Assembly (NCBI GenBank): GCA_006384855.1 | Contig: VCJN01002404.1 | Span: 34,520 to 98,519, forward strand | DNA from: Tetraselmis striata | Lineage: Eukaryota; Chlorophyta; Chlorodendrophyceae; Chlorodendrales; Chlorodendraceae | Direction of reading: 5' to 3' | Length of the DNA stretch: 64,000 nucleotides | In this document: positions 22,830 to 38,100 of the stretch, piece after piece | Layout: each line of letters begins with the position of its first letter | Numbering within the stretch: position 1 is the first letter of the stretch | The notes under the pieces: generated by a model | The model's input: the letters and a program-made list of their open reading frames with translations, nothing else | Database searches by the model: none | Told to the model about the DNA's origin: nothing | Position numbers and translations under genes: made by a program

Positions 22830-23737
22830 TGCATCCAGAGGGCCACGGCTGAGGCTGTGCTGAGCAGCGTACGCCATCGCGGCGCTGCGCTCGATGGATG
22901 GCAGTGAATGGGCAGTGTGATAGCGGACAACACAATCTCACAAGAGTGACCTATAAGCCTTCTACATAGTACTTTCTATATTATATCTAATAGTACTGCC
23001 CCCCGTCCACCTCTTTGGAACAGCGCTGCCTCAGCCCTTTAATAATGCGTACAAACGTAGCGACCCTCCTGCTGCTTGGTCAGCCAGGGCAAAGCTCGCC
23101 CGGCATGCATGTACCCGGATGCATGATGGTTGTGCCTCGTCTCCCATGCATCAAGATTGCGAGCCTGCATGCCCTTCGTCACTGCTTGGGCACAGTACAG
23201 TAAGCTACCTCCACACCCGTGTCTCATCTTGCATCCTGCAACGACGATGCTGAGTGTGAATGCGGGCACTGCCCGCCCGCTCCGCCTGGAGCAAGCGGTG
23301 CGCTCTGTCCAGAGTCTGCTCGGGTGTGCAATGATGATCTGGGATGGCACTCCATGCACTCACCGAACATGATGAATATGGTCATCTAACGCATTCCGTG
23401 TACGTACTAAGTCTGTTGGAGACAAATGCTTGCAATTGTGCACGTTTCCGTAAGCACAGCGATCCCTTGCTACGCCCAGCACGCAAATACACATAGTTGG
23501 ACACGCAGCGTTGCAAGTGGCTCATCCCATGCTGTGAATGCCCCCTGTGACCGGTGCCTTGCTCAATGCCAACACCTCGGATTGTTGTAAATCGCGGGCC
23601 TGATATTGTATCCCAGCCGTCACAAGTTGAGAATCGGGGTAATCTGCAGAGCCGTAGACGCCCATCCACTCTGACAGCAACCCCTGCAACCGCGCCATCA
23701 GTCTTGCCGGCACACGATGGACAGGCGTGCCGCCCTG
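22830..23737. other. Convergent intergenic region, no gene seen
   Basis: It lies between the 3' ends of the receptor cyclase (+) and the RAP gene (-). Small open frames here have no coding character. It contains an AT-rich stretch near 22,960-22,995. Confidence 0.5.
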
Positions 23738-26700
23738 CTACCCCGTCGCTTGTGGCTGGTATTTCAGCAGGCGGTGCAGGTAGGCCGCCCGCTCGCAGTC
23801 GCCGCGCAGCAGCGCCCACTCAAAGGAGCGCACCTCCGCAACCTCCCAGTCCTGCGCCTCCAGCACGCGCCGCCGCACCGCCGCCTCCCCGAGCGTTCGG
23901 GGCGGCTCCGAGCGCGTGCATTCCGCGGGCGCCAGCGGCAGCAGCACCGCCTGCCGGCCCGCCCCCACCTGCGCCGCCACGCACAGCTCGCGAACGCCGC
24001 TGCAGTGCTGGGCGCGGCAAGGGACGCCGCCCGCCTCCAGGCTGCGCAACACCTCCGCGAGCAAGGGGCTCTCATCGCCGAGCGCTGCCTCCACAGGCCG
24101 GCCGGCCTGCCATAGAGCACGCGCCCGGTGTGCCACCGCAGGCGGCAGCAGCGAGCCCGGGGAGGTGCCCCGCAGCAGCAGGTCCGCCTGGAGCAGCTGC
24201 AGAAGGCTGTCGGGCGGGAAGGCGGGCTCCAGGAAGTGCAGTTGAGGGGCCAACGCGCGCAGCGTGGCAGGTCGCAGCACGCGCAGCACGGCCAGGGCCC
24301 ACACCGAGGACGCCAGCTCCGGGGCTGCTAGCTCCCCAGCCTGGCGCAGCAGCGCAGGCAGCAGGCCGTGCTGGCGCAGGGCCTGGGGCGGCAAACGGAA
24401 GGGGGAGAGGAAAAGGGGGGGGGAGTCAGGTGAGCACCCGAGTTGAGGGGCATATAAGAGAAAGCAGCGGCAACGGGAATGACGGGAATACATCAAACAA
24501 CGATACATACATGTACGGGTATATATTGGTTGTGTTGAGTTATGTACATGCGGAGAGACTGTAACCAAGATCGGCCATGTTGGTGGAAGGCACCACTGCT
24601 TGCGGCATGTTTACTTACTGGGAGCCCCATAAGTGCCATTCCCCGGTAGCAACATGAACAGTCAGACAGCCGCCAGCCACGTTCAGCAGCCCAAGAGGCT
24701 ACCACCCGGGGCCGCCCCGGGGCTACAGCCCGGGATCACGCAGGCGTGGGTCGGCGGGGCCCCACCTCAGGGGAGTAGCCCAGCTGTGCGTAGGCCCACA
24801 CCACGCTGGCGAGGTCGCGCCCGCTCAGCAGGTCCACCTCCTCCCCCGCCACGCGCGTCAGCGTGTCAAACAACTCCGGCGCGCAGCGGCCCGCGCGCGC
24901 AAACGCCCACATCAGCGTGGCAAGCCCCTGCGGCGAGTGCTGGTACGCGCGCAGGTCTGCGTGGTACGCCAGCGTGCCGTACAGGGCCGCCCCGCCGAGC
25001 CCCGCCTTGCTGAACGCCCACGCGGTCATGCTCAGCTCCTGCGCGTTGAGCTCCTCGCCGCGAGCCTCCACCTGCCAAGCAGCAGGTGGGATCATACGGC
25101 AAGGCAAGCAAGGCGAGCCAGGGTGCATGGGGCAGAGGAGGGCGGCTAGGCAAGCATGCAGACGGGGGGCGGCGGAGAAGTTGCTGCCAGCGCCCACCTG
25201 TGCGGCGACCGCCGCAAAGAGGCGCGGCGTGTGCTGCCCCGCGCTGGCGCATGCCCACACCGTGTTGGCGAGGTGCTGCCCGCACATCTCGCCCGCGCGG
25301 TCCGCGCCCGCGTTGCCCAGCGCGGCAAACACGCGCGGCGCGCCATGGCCCAGCTGCACCAGCCCCCACAGCGTGTTGGCAATGTTCTGCGAGCTGAAGC
25401 GGGGCGCGGTTGCCACGATGGCGGGCTCCAGCGCGTCCAGCAGCTCTGCGGCGACATCACAGGGGGTACCTCATCAAGGCCGGAGCCAGCGCCACAGGGC
25501 CTGGGATACCCATGCTCGATATCCGTTTGTGAGAGGTCTGGCCCCAACACAGTGGAAGGCGCCGCACTGTCATGGGATCTCGCCCACCCATGCCCTGTTT
25601 GGCGCAGGCTGGGCAGCACAGTCGCCCATACCTGGATCGTGGTGCCGCACGCGGCCCAACGCCCACACCACGTTGGCCAGCTCCTGCGGCTTGAGGGCGG
25701 GGGCCGCAGCAACCGCGGCTTCCCCCAGCACGGAGAACAGCTCCGGCTCGCCCAGGCGCACCGTGCCAAAGGCCCACAGCAGGTTGGCGATGTCCTGGCG
25801 CGGGTCAGGCCAAAATGGGGCTGCGTGAGCGCATGGATGCATTCACGTGCGGAGGACCTTATCCCTCACAAATCGCACACCGCATCCGCACTACCAACCG
25901 TCGGCGCTCAGGGAAGGGCTCGAGGGCAGTTCGCGGAGGGGGGGGGGGGGGGGGGGGCACCTGGCCACCCAGCTCCCATGAGCGAGCCATGCCAGCCAGT
26001 CCCAGCTCCACCCACAGGCTGGGCTCCCGGCAGCCCAGCTTTGCCAGGCTGTGCGCGGAGCTGGCCAGGGTGCGCGGGCTGCAGAAGTATAGCTCTGGCG
26101 CAAGCACCGCCCACAGCCGCGCAACGGCGGCGCCCACCACCGGGCCGCGCCCCCGGCCGCGCGCCAGTGAGCGAAGAGCGGTCGAGGCGTTGATGGCGTC
26201 GAGGCCCGAGCCGTGCGTCTCCAGCAGCGCCAGTACCTGGTCCACGCCGCCGGCCACCAGGCGCTTGTTGAGCGCACGCTGCACTGCGGGCCCGCCCACG
26301 CCACCCCAGCCGCCGCCGCCGTCCCGAGCCCCTGCCGCCCTGCTGCTGCCAGAAGGATCGCCCCTTGCTACCGCTCCTAGATGCGCCTCTGGTGGGACAG
26401 TATGATGATACAAGGCACCCGAAAGAGTTAGGTTAGAGTTGTTAGGGTTTCCCACCCAGCTCTCCCCCCGCACACTGTCGAGCCCACTGCAAGCGGGCGT
26501 TTCGTTCCGCCACACGCCCAACGTAGCCAAGCAGCTGTCGGGCAGAGCGCACACCCATGGCGCTGGCAGGGGGCCTTGCGCACTTCGGGCCGCACTTCCA
26601 TACACGTCCCCTCCGCTGGGGTCCTGCTCGTGGGCGCGCTCTTCCCAGACCGCTTCCAGCTCCCCCGCCCACTCCGCCGGCGACCCGCGCCGCCGTTTCC

Positions 26701-27040
26701 GTGCACCGCACCGCCCCCCGGCCTCACGAGTAGGAGCTCTCCAAGCCCGGATCCCCGTAAATGGGCGACCTGGCCGGGGCATTGTCAGCGGCTGAGCCGT
26801 CCGCGGCAACGCGACGGCGACGCCGTCCAGCAACTGCCGGCCAGCATCGGGAATGCGCACTGCCGCCGCCGCTGCCGTGCAGGCCATCCCGTTGCGCCGC
26901 CTGCTGCCGATGGCACCAACACGGTTCCCGGTGGACCAGGTCCAACAACTTGCGGCAGTTGTATAGAACGACCCGCGCGCGGAGGCGAGTGGCTGACGCT
27001 CCAGCAACTCCACGTATGCCACCGCGTGTCTCCACTGCAT
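23738..27040 (-). CDS. RAP-domain organelle RNA-binding protein (TBC2/FASTK-like), multi-exon
   Basis: Probably an organelle factor for RNA stability or translation. On the minus strand, the N-terminus (from about 27,040) is Arg/Ala-rich and could be a transit peptide. Exons follow at about 26,390-25,961, 25,794-25,632, 25,445-25,198, 25,071-24,766 and 24,382-23,738, all with GT-AG borders. The middle carries helical repeats typical of Chlamydomonas TBC2 and FASTK relatives: DIANLLWAFGTV, ELANVVWALGRV, NIANTLWGLVQLGH, HLANTVWACASAG, GLATLMWAFARAG, DLASVVWAYAQLGY. The C-terminus is a RAP domain with an AVLLPLAP strand and EVAEVRSFEWALL, ending KYQPQATG. The intron after 25,961 begins GTG and goes straight into 20 Cs on the sense strand. 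The first exon and its junction near 26,400 are uncertain. The target RNA and organelle cannot be told from sequence. Confidence 0.82.
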
Positions 27041-28440
27041 ACCGCGTATATAATGGAGAGGAACAGCCAGGTAACGCGCTGCTCCGAACGCCGAAGGCGG
27101 TGCCCGTAGGCTTCGTCAACCCATTTTAACTTTTTGGTTACAGGGAGAGCGTCCAGAGAATGCACGGAAAGTACTGGGGAAGGAAAAGGCCAACCCATGC
27201 GTCCAGGGCAGGCTCAACTCTGGCTCCGATATGGGGGCCTGTTTCTGTTTGTACTGGATCGCCGCCCATTAAAACGGCTGGATGCTCACAGTACAGGGCA
27301 GTATATAATTACATGAGCTAGCAGCAGAAGGCGACATCAGCAGGGAATCACCAGCAAAAAAATAACAATCAGAAAGGTCCTCTACAGCGACTGCGAGGTG
27401 GAAGCAGTAGCATGAGAAGACGCAGTACAGGGTAATTTTAATTACATAAGGGCTTTCACAAAAGCGCACTACAAACAGAACTAACGTCAACCATGAACGC
27501 AGTACAGGGTAAGGATTAGTATGCGCTACAGGTAATCCTTAGTAGACGATACTCTGGCTTCGTATTGTCTCTGTTGCCAGTTCATCAGTCCGGCCCGGGG
27601 GCACGATGCTGCGAAAACCCTAGCACTTGTTCCCCGGCCCGTACAACCGTGCATTTGAAACCCGAGCTTTCAAGCCATCGGAATAACACAGTCGCTACCC
27701 GTACCAGTCAGCAGGGTCGTAGTACACGGAGGGCACCCAGGATAGAAACCCGCGCATGAATTGTGTCCCACCGGTCAAAATTATGACCCGTGGCAGCCCG
27801 TGGCCTAATATAAATTAACATTGTGACCGCCCGCCGTGATCCGCTGTTTAATGTTTCTCTCTCTCCTTGAATATTCCCCTACCTCTTGGGTTGAGCGGAG
27901 GAAAAGGAGAGCCGCATCCGAAACCGCCTGGAATATGAGAGAATTGATACCGGTTGCAATACGGTTTCATGACGGATTTTTTGGCGTCCTCCGTCCGTCC
28001 TCCGTCCTCCGTCCTCCGTCCGTCCGTCCTCCGTCATACGCGCTTCGTGTATGAACCGTCATACGTTCGGTGTTCGGCCGTTTGATTTCACGGTACAGCT
28101 ACGAGTACGGATCGTTTCTGAATGGATGCGCGTGTATTCTAGCCCAGACACGTCATATATCCGTCTGATACGCCAAAATAACGCAGTACCGCAGCGCGTT
28201 TTTACTGCTGAATCAGCAAGCAAGACATGCCCGCCTCTTTTATTCTTACAGCGGTGGTTCAAGTATATGCTGTAAAATGATGCTGTAAAAAGGGGTCGCC
28301 GCGGTGCGGGGCAGTCCGCCGACCCGGGGCCCGGCGTCCGTCGACGGACGGGCGACGGTCGAACGACGGCGTCCGGCGTCCGGTGCCGGTACAGGCGGCG
28401 GGCATGGCGATTCGCGGCGTGCCCGCCCCGTAGACCGGAC
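27041..28440. other. Intergenic, no gene seen
   Basis: It contains the presumed promoter of the RAP gene at its left end. Short direct repeats of CAGTACAGGGTAA occur near 27,290, 27,425 and 27,500, and a (TCCGTCC)n microsatellite lies at about 27,990-28,035. No coding exon is supported. Confidence 0.45.
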
Positions 28441-31400
28441 GACCGGCCCGACCTGCGCGGCCTCGTGCGGGATGCGGGCCGCATGTACGCGGCTTCGACT
28501 GTATTGCTGATCTTGTAGTGCTGCTTTTTCTGCGGGGGGGGTAATACTGCTTTTAGCGGTGGGTTGGGTAGTCTATACCTGGTCCGGAAAAAAAATTTAT
28601 TTTTTTCTCCAAAAATAATTTCAAAAACATTTCACCCCTCAATGATATTTTTCCCTGTGTTAAGAAAACATATTGAAAATATATTCGTTTCAGTACATCA
28701 CACCGTATCGCGGCCTCTCGGAGTCGCGGCCCGTACTCGCGGGACAGTGAAGTCGTAGTTATAGACTGATATAGCGCGGACCGGGCTACCTGTAGTCGCT
28801 ACTGGCCATTTGGCACCGCCAAGGTGACGACAGTGCGCGATCCCGTGCCAATTGTTGATTGGAGGCCGGAGACGACCGATCTGCGCGAGCAAGTCCGCAG
28901 TAGGTCCGCAGGTAAGCGTGTTGTGAAGCTATTGTACTGCTACATGAACATGCGCTTGCTGGAGAACGATGATGATGAGGAAGTGATCAACATGCTGGAT
29001 GATGCCCTCGCTGCGGCCATTGAAGACGCCGATGCCATCGCGGCCGGTGCTGCGCCCGCCTCTAGCTTGGATGAAGATAAGTAAGGATTAGAGATTGTGG
29101 AGTAGCTTACCCCCCCCCCCCCCCCCCTTGGGCCTTGGGCCCCGGGCGCCCCGCCCTGAATAAATTTTCAAAATTTCCATGAAAATTTTCCTAGAAAAAT
29201 TTTAAAAAAATTTGAAAAAAAATTCCCCCCTCAGAATAAATTTCCGGAAATAAACCAGCTATATAATAAATGGGTACTGGCCTTTTTGTAATGCACACCA
29301 GTAGTCAGCGGCCCGCTTTTACTCGGCTTGTAAGGATTTAGATTTAATCTGTTTTACAAAATAATACGTCTCTCAAAAAATAAATTACTGACAAATCTAA
29401 CGCTAAAAGCAGTATTACCCGGAAAACACAGTATTACAAGATCAACACAAGCCGGCTAAAAGCGGCCCGCATCCCGCACCAGGCTCAACCCAAGAGGTAG
29501 GGGCACCTCCACAAATCCCCGGCGCGAAGCGCCGCTTAGTTTATAAGATACATAATAAAATATAAGATGCTGCCGCAATAACATATTAAAGAAATGTGCA
29601 CACATATCGATGTGAGATATCTATATGATATATCTTCATCAGGCCAGCTCTTCCTTACTCTTTATACAGTACCAAAAATAAACTCGTAGCCATATAATCC
29701 TTAACGTTAAAATATGAACCGCCGAGCCAGGTAGGGTTGTTCGCAATAAACCCTTCAATTTTGGCAATCACTGCTCAGCAAAACTGAGCTTTGATGAGCG
29801 CCACTTACAGCAGCTGCTGAGCTTTACAAAGGCTATTACATTTCCCCCTATATATATATACCCTTGCTGTTGTAGGATAGGGTATGCCGCGGCGCATCGT
29901 CCGCAATATCATCGGGATACTTGCGGATGAGTGGTCGATGCAACTTCATATATACCCCCCCCCCCCCGGGGGCCACCTGCTTGCTACCAAAACAGGATCG
30001 ACACCAATCTGTTGGTCACCGATTACCTGGCGGAGCTTTTGCACGACCCCGACCCCTTGGCGGCGGAGGCGGCTACCTTGAGCGAGGATGCAGTGGCCAG
30101 GGCGCGCAGTAGGCTTCACCTCCCCACTCGGTTGAAGTGCGTTGGCATCCGCCGCATGGCGACCGTTCGTGATGCCGCCTTTATCGGCTGCATGAATGAC
30201 ATCCTCCCAAGGTTCCTAACTGCTAGAAACTCCGGCACCAACACCCCTACCCCTGGTTTCTTTGACCCACAGCTTGGGTCCGTACATGGCCGAGGCAGCT
30301 TCAACACAACTTCTTCCGCTCGCCACCGGTATGACCACTTCCTCAACGATGCTCGTGGGTCGGGCAGCTACGCCGCGGCGATGCGCGAGGAGTGGGGCCG
30401 CCTCCAAGCGGCTACTGCTGGCCACCTCAGCGACGCAAATGCGCGCGTGATGGAGCGGGAAGCGGAGGCTGCGTCGGGCTCGCAAAGGAGCTGACGGCAT
30501 TTCTAGACCAAGCCAACAACTCTCGGCTTGAAATGATGTATGCGCTCTCCCTGTCACATATAGGGAACGGATATTGTTCAAGCAACTCGATGCGGCGCCA
30601 GGCATGTGGACAGTGGCCATCCCCTCCGCGCGGACGGTCATGACTCCGCATGAGCTGCAAGAGGTCGCTGCCCGGTACTTCTTTCTGACTGGCCCGTGCT
30701 TGGCCCCGGTGGTTGGGAGCCAGACCATTCTCCCTTCGGCAGAGCACAACTCCGTCACTGTTGACCTATACGGCGACGCGCTCATGAACCTTCCGGCACA
30801 TGGAGACGCCTAGTGGCGTGTACATCACAAAGCTATCGCAGACGCCTTCCGCGATCACTATGTTCACCACCGGGGTATCGTTATTGTACGCCGAAAGGTG
30901 GATGACTTGTTCCAGCAGGCACTGCCTCTCGGCAACACCGTACCCAGGGATGAACTAAAAGACCTAGTGCCGGATGCAGAGCTCTCCCTTCCGGCGTTCA
31001 ACGTCGTGACCGGGAGCTATGATCCCCGGAGCTTTAAGTCCACGTTGTTGGAGTTCAAGACTATGCAGTACGGGGTCAAGTATATTGCAGTGCCCCGGGC
31101 CACGGCTGTGGATCGGTTTGAGCGCTCCCTGTTGGGCGACATACAACGGGGGTTGGCAGCGCGGGATGCGGCGTGGCACAGCACGGAGCCCGGACCTAAG
31201 GGCCCTCTTCGAGACATCCTGGATATGTCGGAGTACACCGGCATGCGTGGTCTTCGGCACAGTGGGTGAGGGGAGCAAGGGGATGCGCCGCACAGTGCGC
31301 GGTGTCGCATGCTTGGCTGCGGATCGGGGTGCCCTCTCATCGCGGGGCACTCGGTGCACCACCCGGGCTCACCAAGAGGCCTTACTCGAAAGAGATTTCC

Positions 31401-31680
31401 TCGGGAACCTGAGCTTGCTTGGTGGTGGCTCGAGAGTGTGCTCGCTGCCTCATCAGACGGCGCAGATTCGTCTGTTATCCCGTTGCCGAAGCTGCACAGC
31501 ACGTCCGAGGATCATCCTTACACACACTACGTGCACGCGTGGGCCGGACTGAACCGTGTGCGCATCACTCATCCACCCCGCCTCGTCATATATATGCGGG
31601 ATGCGCGCCGCTTTTAGGCGGCTTGCTGTGTTGACTTTTTAGTACTACTTTTCGCAGTGGGTGGATTTGTTACTGCCTTT
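28441..31680 (+). mobile_element. Decayed retroelement of uncertain class with PD-(D/E)XK-like end
   Basis: An open frame at 28,824-29,084 (acidic, unknown) is followed by coding-like stretches from 29,884 to 31,269. These resemble the tail of reverse-transcriptase polyproteins of protists: LKCVGIRRMATVRDAAFIGC, then FLTGPCLAPVVGSQ. A nuclease-like segment shows LVPDAELSLPAF and, downstream, LLEFKTMQYG, which is the PD...ExK arrangement. No reverse transcriptase palm (YxDD) is seen, so only the end of such an element seems to remain. A GC-rich motif beginning GCGGGATGCG at about 28,467 recurs in the same direction at about 31,595 and inverted at about 29,470, each followed by TTTTAG/TACTGCTTTT-type sequence. 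These could be end repeats. It is treated as a fossil that looks broken in several places; its age is unclear. Confidence 0.5.
29100..29883. other. AT-rich non-coding stretch inside the 28.4-31.7 kb element
   Basis: It holds a 17-base C run at about 29,111-29,127, A/T-rich runs, an inverted match to 28,467-28,567 at about 29,398-29,483, and a TATATATATA stretch at about 29,853 just before the ATG at 29,884. The TATA stretch could be a promoter. Confidence 0.4.
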
Positions 31681-31724
31681 TTGCAATTCATACCAGTACA
31701 GGGTACGCGGGTACATGTACCTAT

Positions 31725-31840
31725 AACGGAGCGTCGCCTACCCAGGGCTTTCCGTAACTGGATTGCTGCCTAAACGGCCGTCGTAGAGACGCTGCAAGGG
31801 TTTCACTGGTGCCAGTCCTGTCCCGGGGGCGAAAAAAAAC
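31725..31840 (-). repeat. 115-bp dispersed repeat, copy B (inverted)
   Basis: The inverse of 13,497-13,612, including the CCAGTCCTGTCCCGGGGGCG end and the GCTGCCTAAACGG block. Confidence 0.7.
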
Positions 31841-32802
31841 AAAACAGGTACCTTTACCAGCACGCTGCTGGCTGATGAGAGACGACGAAACGAAACGTCG
31901 GATAAAACCCCGCCGCGCCGTGACCCAAACGTCGCGAGCCCTGCGCTGTGCGTCGTCCCACGCGCGCCAATCCTCGCCGATAGCAGGACTTGCCAAAAAG
32001 ATAGCAGGCCTTGCCGAGCTCGATGGCCATATTAGCGGCGCTCTCCGTTCCCAGATACGCAACATATAAGATAGCAGGGGTATTACCCCTGATAGTAGCG
32101 ACCCCCGCCGCCAAGACTGTACAGCACACCTACTCGATAGTGAGTCTTCCCCACCTTTGACATTCCTATCGACAACTCCACAGACACGCTCCAAGACACT
32201 GCTACCGCCGGGCGCGTCCGTATCGCTCGGCAGTCGAGGTACGGCAGTATTGCGTGAGCTTTCGGACACTCAACCGCGGTGGCCGAAACGACGCGCGGGA
32301 GCCCCCGCCGGCTGGGTCCATACACGCAGCACAATGCGCCCACAGCCCGAGTTCGCCCTCCGTGCTCGTCCGGGTTGTGAGGAATGGTATTCCCAGGCGA
32401 GATAAAGCCCCCGCACTAATCGCTACAGCACGGTCTTTATGTTTTGTGGCGGTGGCAGCGGCTCGGCCGTAGTGACTACGCCGTCAAAATAAGAACATGC
32501 GCCACAGCAGCAGCAGCAGCAGCAACCAAAGCACACGTGCGGATATCTAGACAGTGGATCGCGTTGATTCGGTGAACAGTCAAGTCGGCGACACTTCAAG
32601 TCGGCACATCTCCCTCAGTGTAGGGCTAGTCGGCCGCTTCTCACTGTGTTAGTTGAGTGGCCGACTGCTGCAACGCGGCAAAATAGCTTTCGGGGTGCAG
32701 GGCCAGATGCGTCAATGCTGTGGGCGGTAGGCGGGGAAATGGCTTACTAGCTCTCAGCATGCTGATGGTGGTTCTCTGGTTTGCCAATTTGATTCTCAAT
32801 AG
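31841..32802. other. Intergenic, no gene seen
   Basis: No supported exon. It includes a CAG microsatellite at about 32,500-32,522 and a GGTATTACCCC inverted motif near 32,080. Its right end must hold the katanin promoter or an unseen 5' exon. Confidence 0.4.
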
Positions 32803-35153
<2,351 letters not shown>

Positions 35154-38100
35154 ACAGTACCCATGGGTGGAACAATCAATATGATATGAGTTCGGATGCA
35201 GTCAAACCATTGTCTGAGGTGGCGACTATGGCGTAATGCGGGGTCTTACTGGACAGGGACATTTTTGTTCATAGTGTTGCTGCAGAGATGCAGCAATTTT
35301 CAGTATTTTGATCCGAATCAATAGTTCGTAGAAGCCAAGCTTTTTTGCACTTGTAGGTTTTGGCATTGTAATTGACGTCGCTTCGAATAAGCTCCCATTA
35401 TTTCCTTGACGCTGCACCTTTAAGATCAACCATAATGTACCCAACTTCATGACGATGCGATATTTGTCGTGATGCAAATAGTGCACTATTGGTGCACTTG
35501 CCGCAATGTGGGCATCATCTAGATGTTCCTTCAATAGCTGTAATGTAATACAATCTGCCAACATGTTGACTGTGGGCAAGTGAAGGATGCGTGACAGGAG
35601 GGTGTGTTTGGTTGCATGCACAGCAATGGTTGATGGCGTGGCTCCCGCCATGTCCATCTAGTGAGTACCTCGCATATGCTAGGTTTTGAAATTTATTTGC
35701 TTAACGCAATTGTATGCATCCACTATGCCACAAATCGGATATTTATATAGATATTCATTTCGTTGAAGTGCAGCAGGCCCGCCTGTTGAGAAGCCACGAA
35801 TGATGAAAACTACTGTTGATGATGTAGTTCACACGCAGCTCAGTATCAATATGTACATCAGGTCTCAAAAGTTTTTGCGTGTTCATGGGTGGTATTACGC
35901 TTGTTTCGCTTCCAGGCGATAAGCCCATGCCAAACCTATGCCGTTGCGGCCATTGTGGGAAACTCATGAAAGGGCGCCCACAGATGGTGTGCTAGGGTCA
36001 GTGCGACGGTGTGCAGTGGTCCTGCGGCACATGTCATGTGGCTATGTGCTTATATATATTGACCATACTTGGGGTTCGTCAACTCTAGCATTGTTGAGGT
36101 CGCGGAGCATTACACTCGGACCGTTACCGGTTCAGGTAAATGTCCGCACGGCCGCCCCACTTGCTCGTCCCTAGAGCAGCTTCCTCCGGCTAGACAGCCA
36201 CATTCTGCCTTTGCGCTCGCCGACCCGGCTCGCGCAAGCCACCTTTGTCCTCAGCCCCATTTCTACGCTGAGTAGCCAATAGCACCCATCGTGTGGGTGA
36301 TTTAAGCCCTTTCGCCAAATTTGAAAGGAAGCCGTCATCTTTGGCAAAACGTGACGCATCCGTCGGACGTGAATCATTGTAACATGAGTTGGAAAATACG
36401 GTCGTGGTCGGTTTGAGCGCACGGCACGCCAGGATTATTTGGTAAATTTTATGAGGCATAAATAAGAATAGCCGTAGTGATTTCTCCCATGCTGGTCGCC
36501 GAGATACATGTAATCACCTACCCCGTGCTGCTTTGCGCATGGTTTAGAGTCTATGTTCAGCTACAGCGGGTTGCGTGCCACATTCGCAAACAAGTTGTTC
36601 GCCATGCAAACAAAAGTATAATTATGCAATCACACGGGAATTCCTAACGATATTCGCCTGGGTTTGTTTCCGCCGAGAAAACCCGAACATAGATAGGTAT
36701 AACGGGTTGGAAGGCCTGTGTGCAGCGCTGTCTAAATCCCCCAATTCATACACCTTAACATGCTGATATAAACGGCGAGCGACGAAACTATATGGCATGT
36801 AGTCAAATAAGACACGGCACATGCATACTGTATGGTTTGCCAGCCGGCCAACTCTTCATTGAATGTTCGTGTATAGGGGGCACATGATGGGGGCATGTAA
36901 GATCTCACTCCACCCAAGCATGCGAGGGTCTATTGAATGGGCCTACACGTCGCGTCGACCCCGTCGTCATTTCGGCTCCGACCTCTTCTTGAAACATGGG
37001 TCACATTTTTACAAGATGCGCACGGGCACGTGCGCTAGGTAGTCGTGAAATTGTTAAAGGAGCGAGGCCGCGGTAAGCCCACTGAGCGGGTGATACAAGC
37101 ATGCCCCATGTGGAATCACTAGTTAATACTTTGTGCGTGCCACTTTACCACAGCGAGGCGCAGCCAACGGCGCTGATCTTGCAGCTTGGAAAATTGTATA
37201 GAATAATTGTCCGCATGTATCATTCGCTCACTCCCATGGAAGTGTATTTGGCCACAAAATTGTACCTCGCCCACGCATTATACTTGCTACGGTAGCATGC
37301 ACTGACTCGGCTCAAACTTGCGCGCCAAATGTAGCCCATGCGTGTGTCCACCCACCACCGGGAGCACGCGTGCATGTATGACACGGACGGCGGTAGCTAC
37401 GAAACTGTCACCATGATACACTTTTACGCCGAAAAACACTTTTACAAGTGTGATATAACCGGACGAGACTGCTGCCTCCTTGGCGTAGGAGGCTTATTGC
37501 ATACACTGAAAACGCAAGGGCCCATGGCACAGCAGCCCCATGGCTTGCCGGGCACCAAATAGGCGAGGATACGCGCGGATTTCTATGTGCAAAGATTTAC
37601 GTGGACCAGTATACAATACCGGCGTAGTCACTAATATACTGTAATATGTCCCGTACTATTGTTTTGACTTCGAGAATAATTATTGTATTGACTTGCCCCC
37701 CCCCCCCCCCCCTCCCTCCCACCCCGCGTTTGGCCCCGCCATCCGGAATATCATCCCCCCCGCCTCCTCCTGCCCCCCGCCGGGCATAGATACAATTTAA
37801 CATTAGCCTAATTTAATAATTTACTTTTTAAGTTTGTATTATAGCGCAGCTGGGCACAACGAGATATATTGCGGGGCTGTCGGAGGTGTAGTCGCTACTG
37901 CGCGCATCCGCGTTTTTCTCTCATGGGTATTGACGTCGTATTCGCACATTTCTCCATCTTGTCAGTCAAAGGCGCGGACACAAGGCATTGAGATGGCTGC
38001 TTGCCCGCCGTTGCTTGGCCTTATCCACGGCGGCCCAGCAGCCCGATAGGTGCAGCCACACGCATACCATACCGTACTGCGAGTATCAGTATCACATGCG

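Noticed and set aside
23916-26405. Long plus-strand frames opposite the RAP gene
   Set aside because: Shadows of a GC-rich minus-strand gene. The minus strand shows the domain repeats and matching splice sites.
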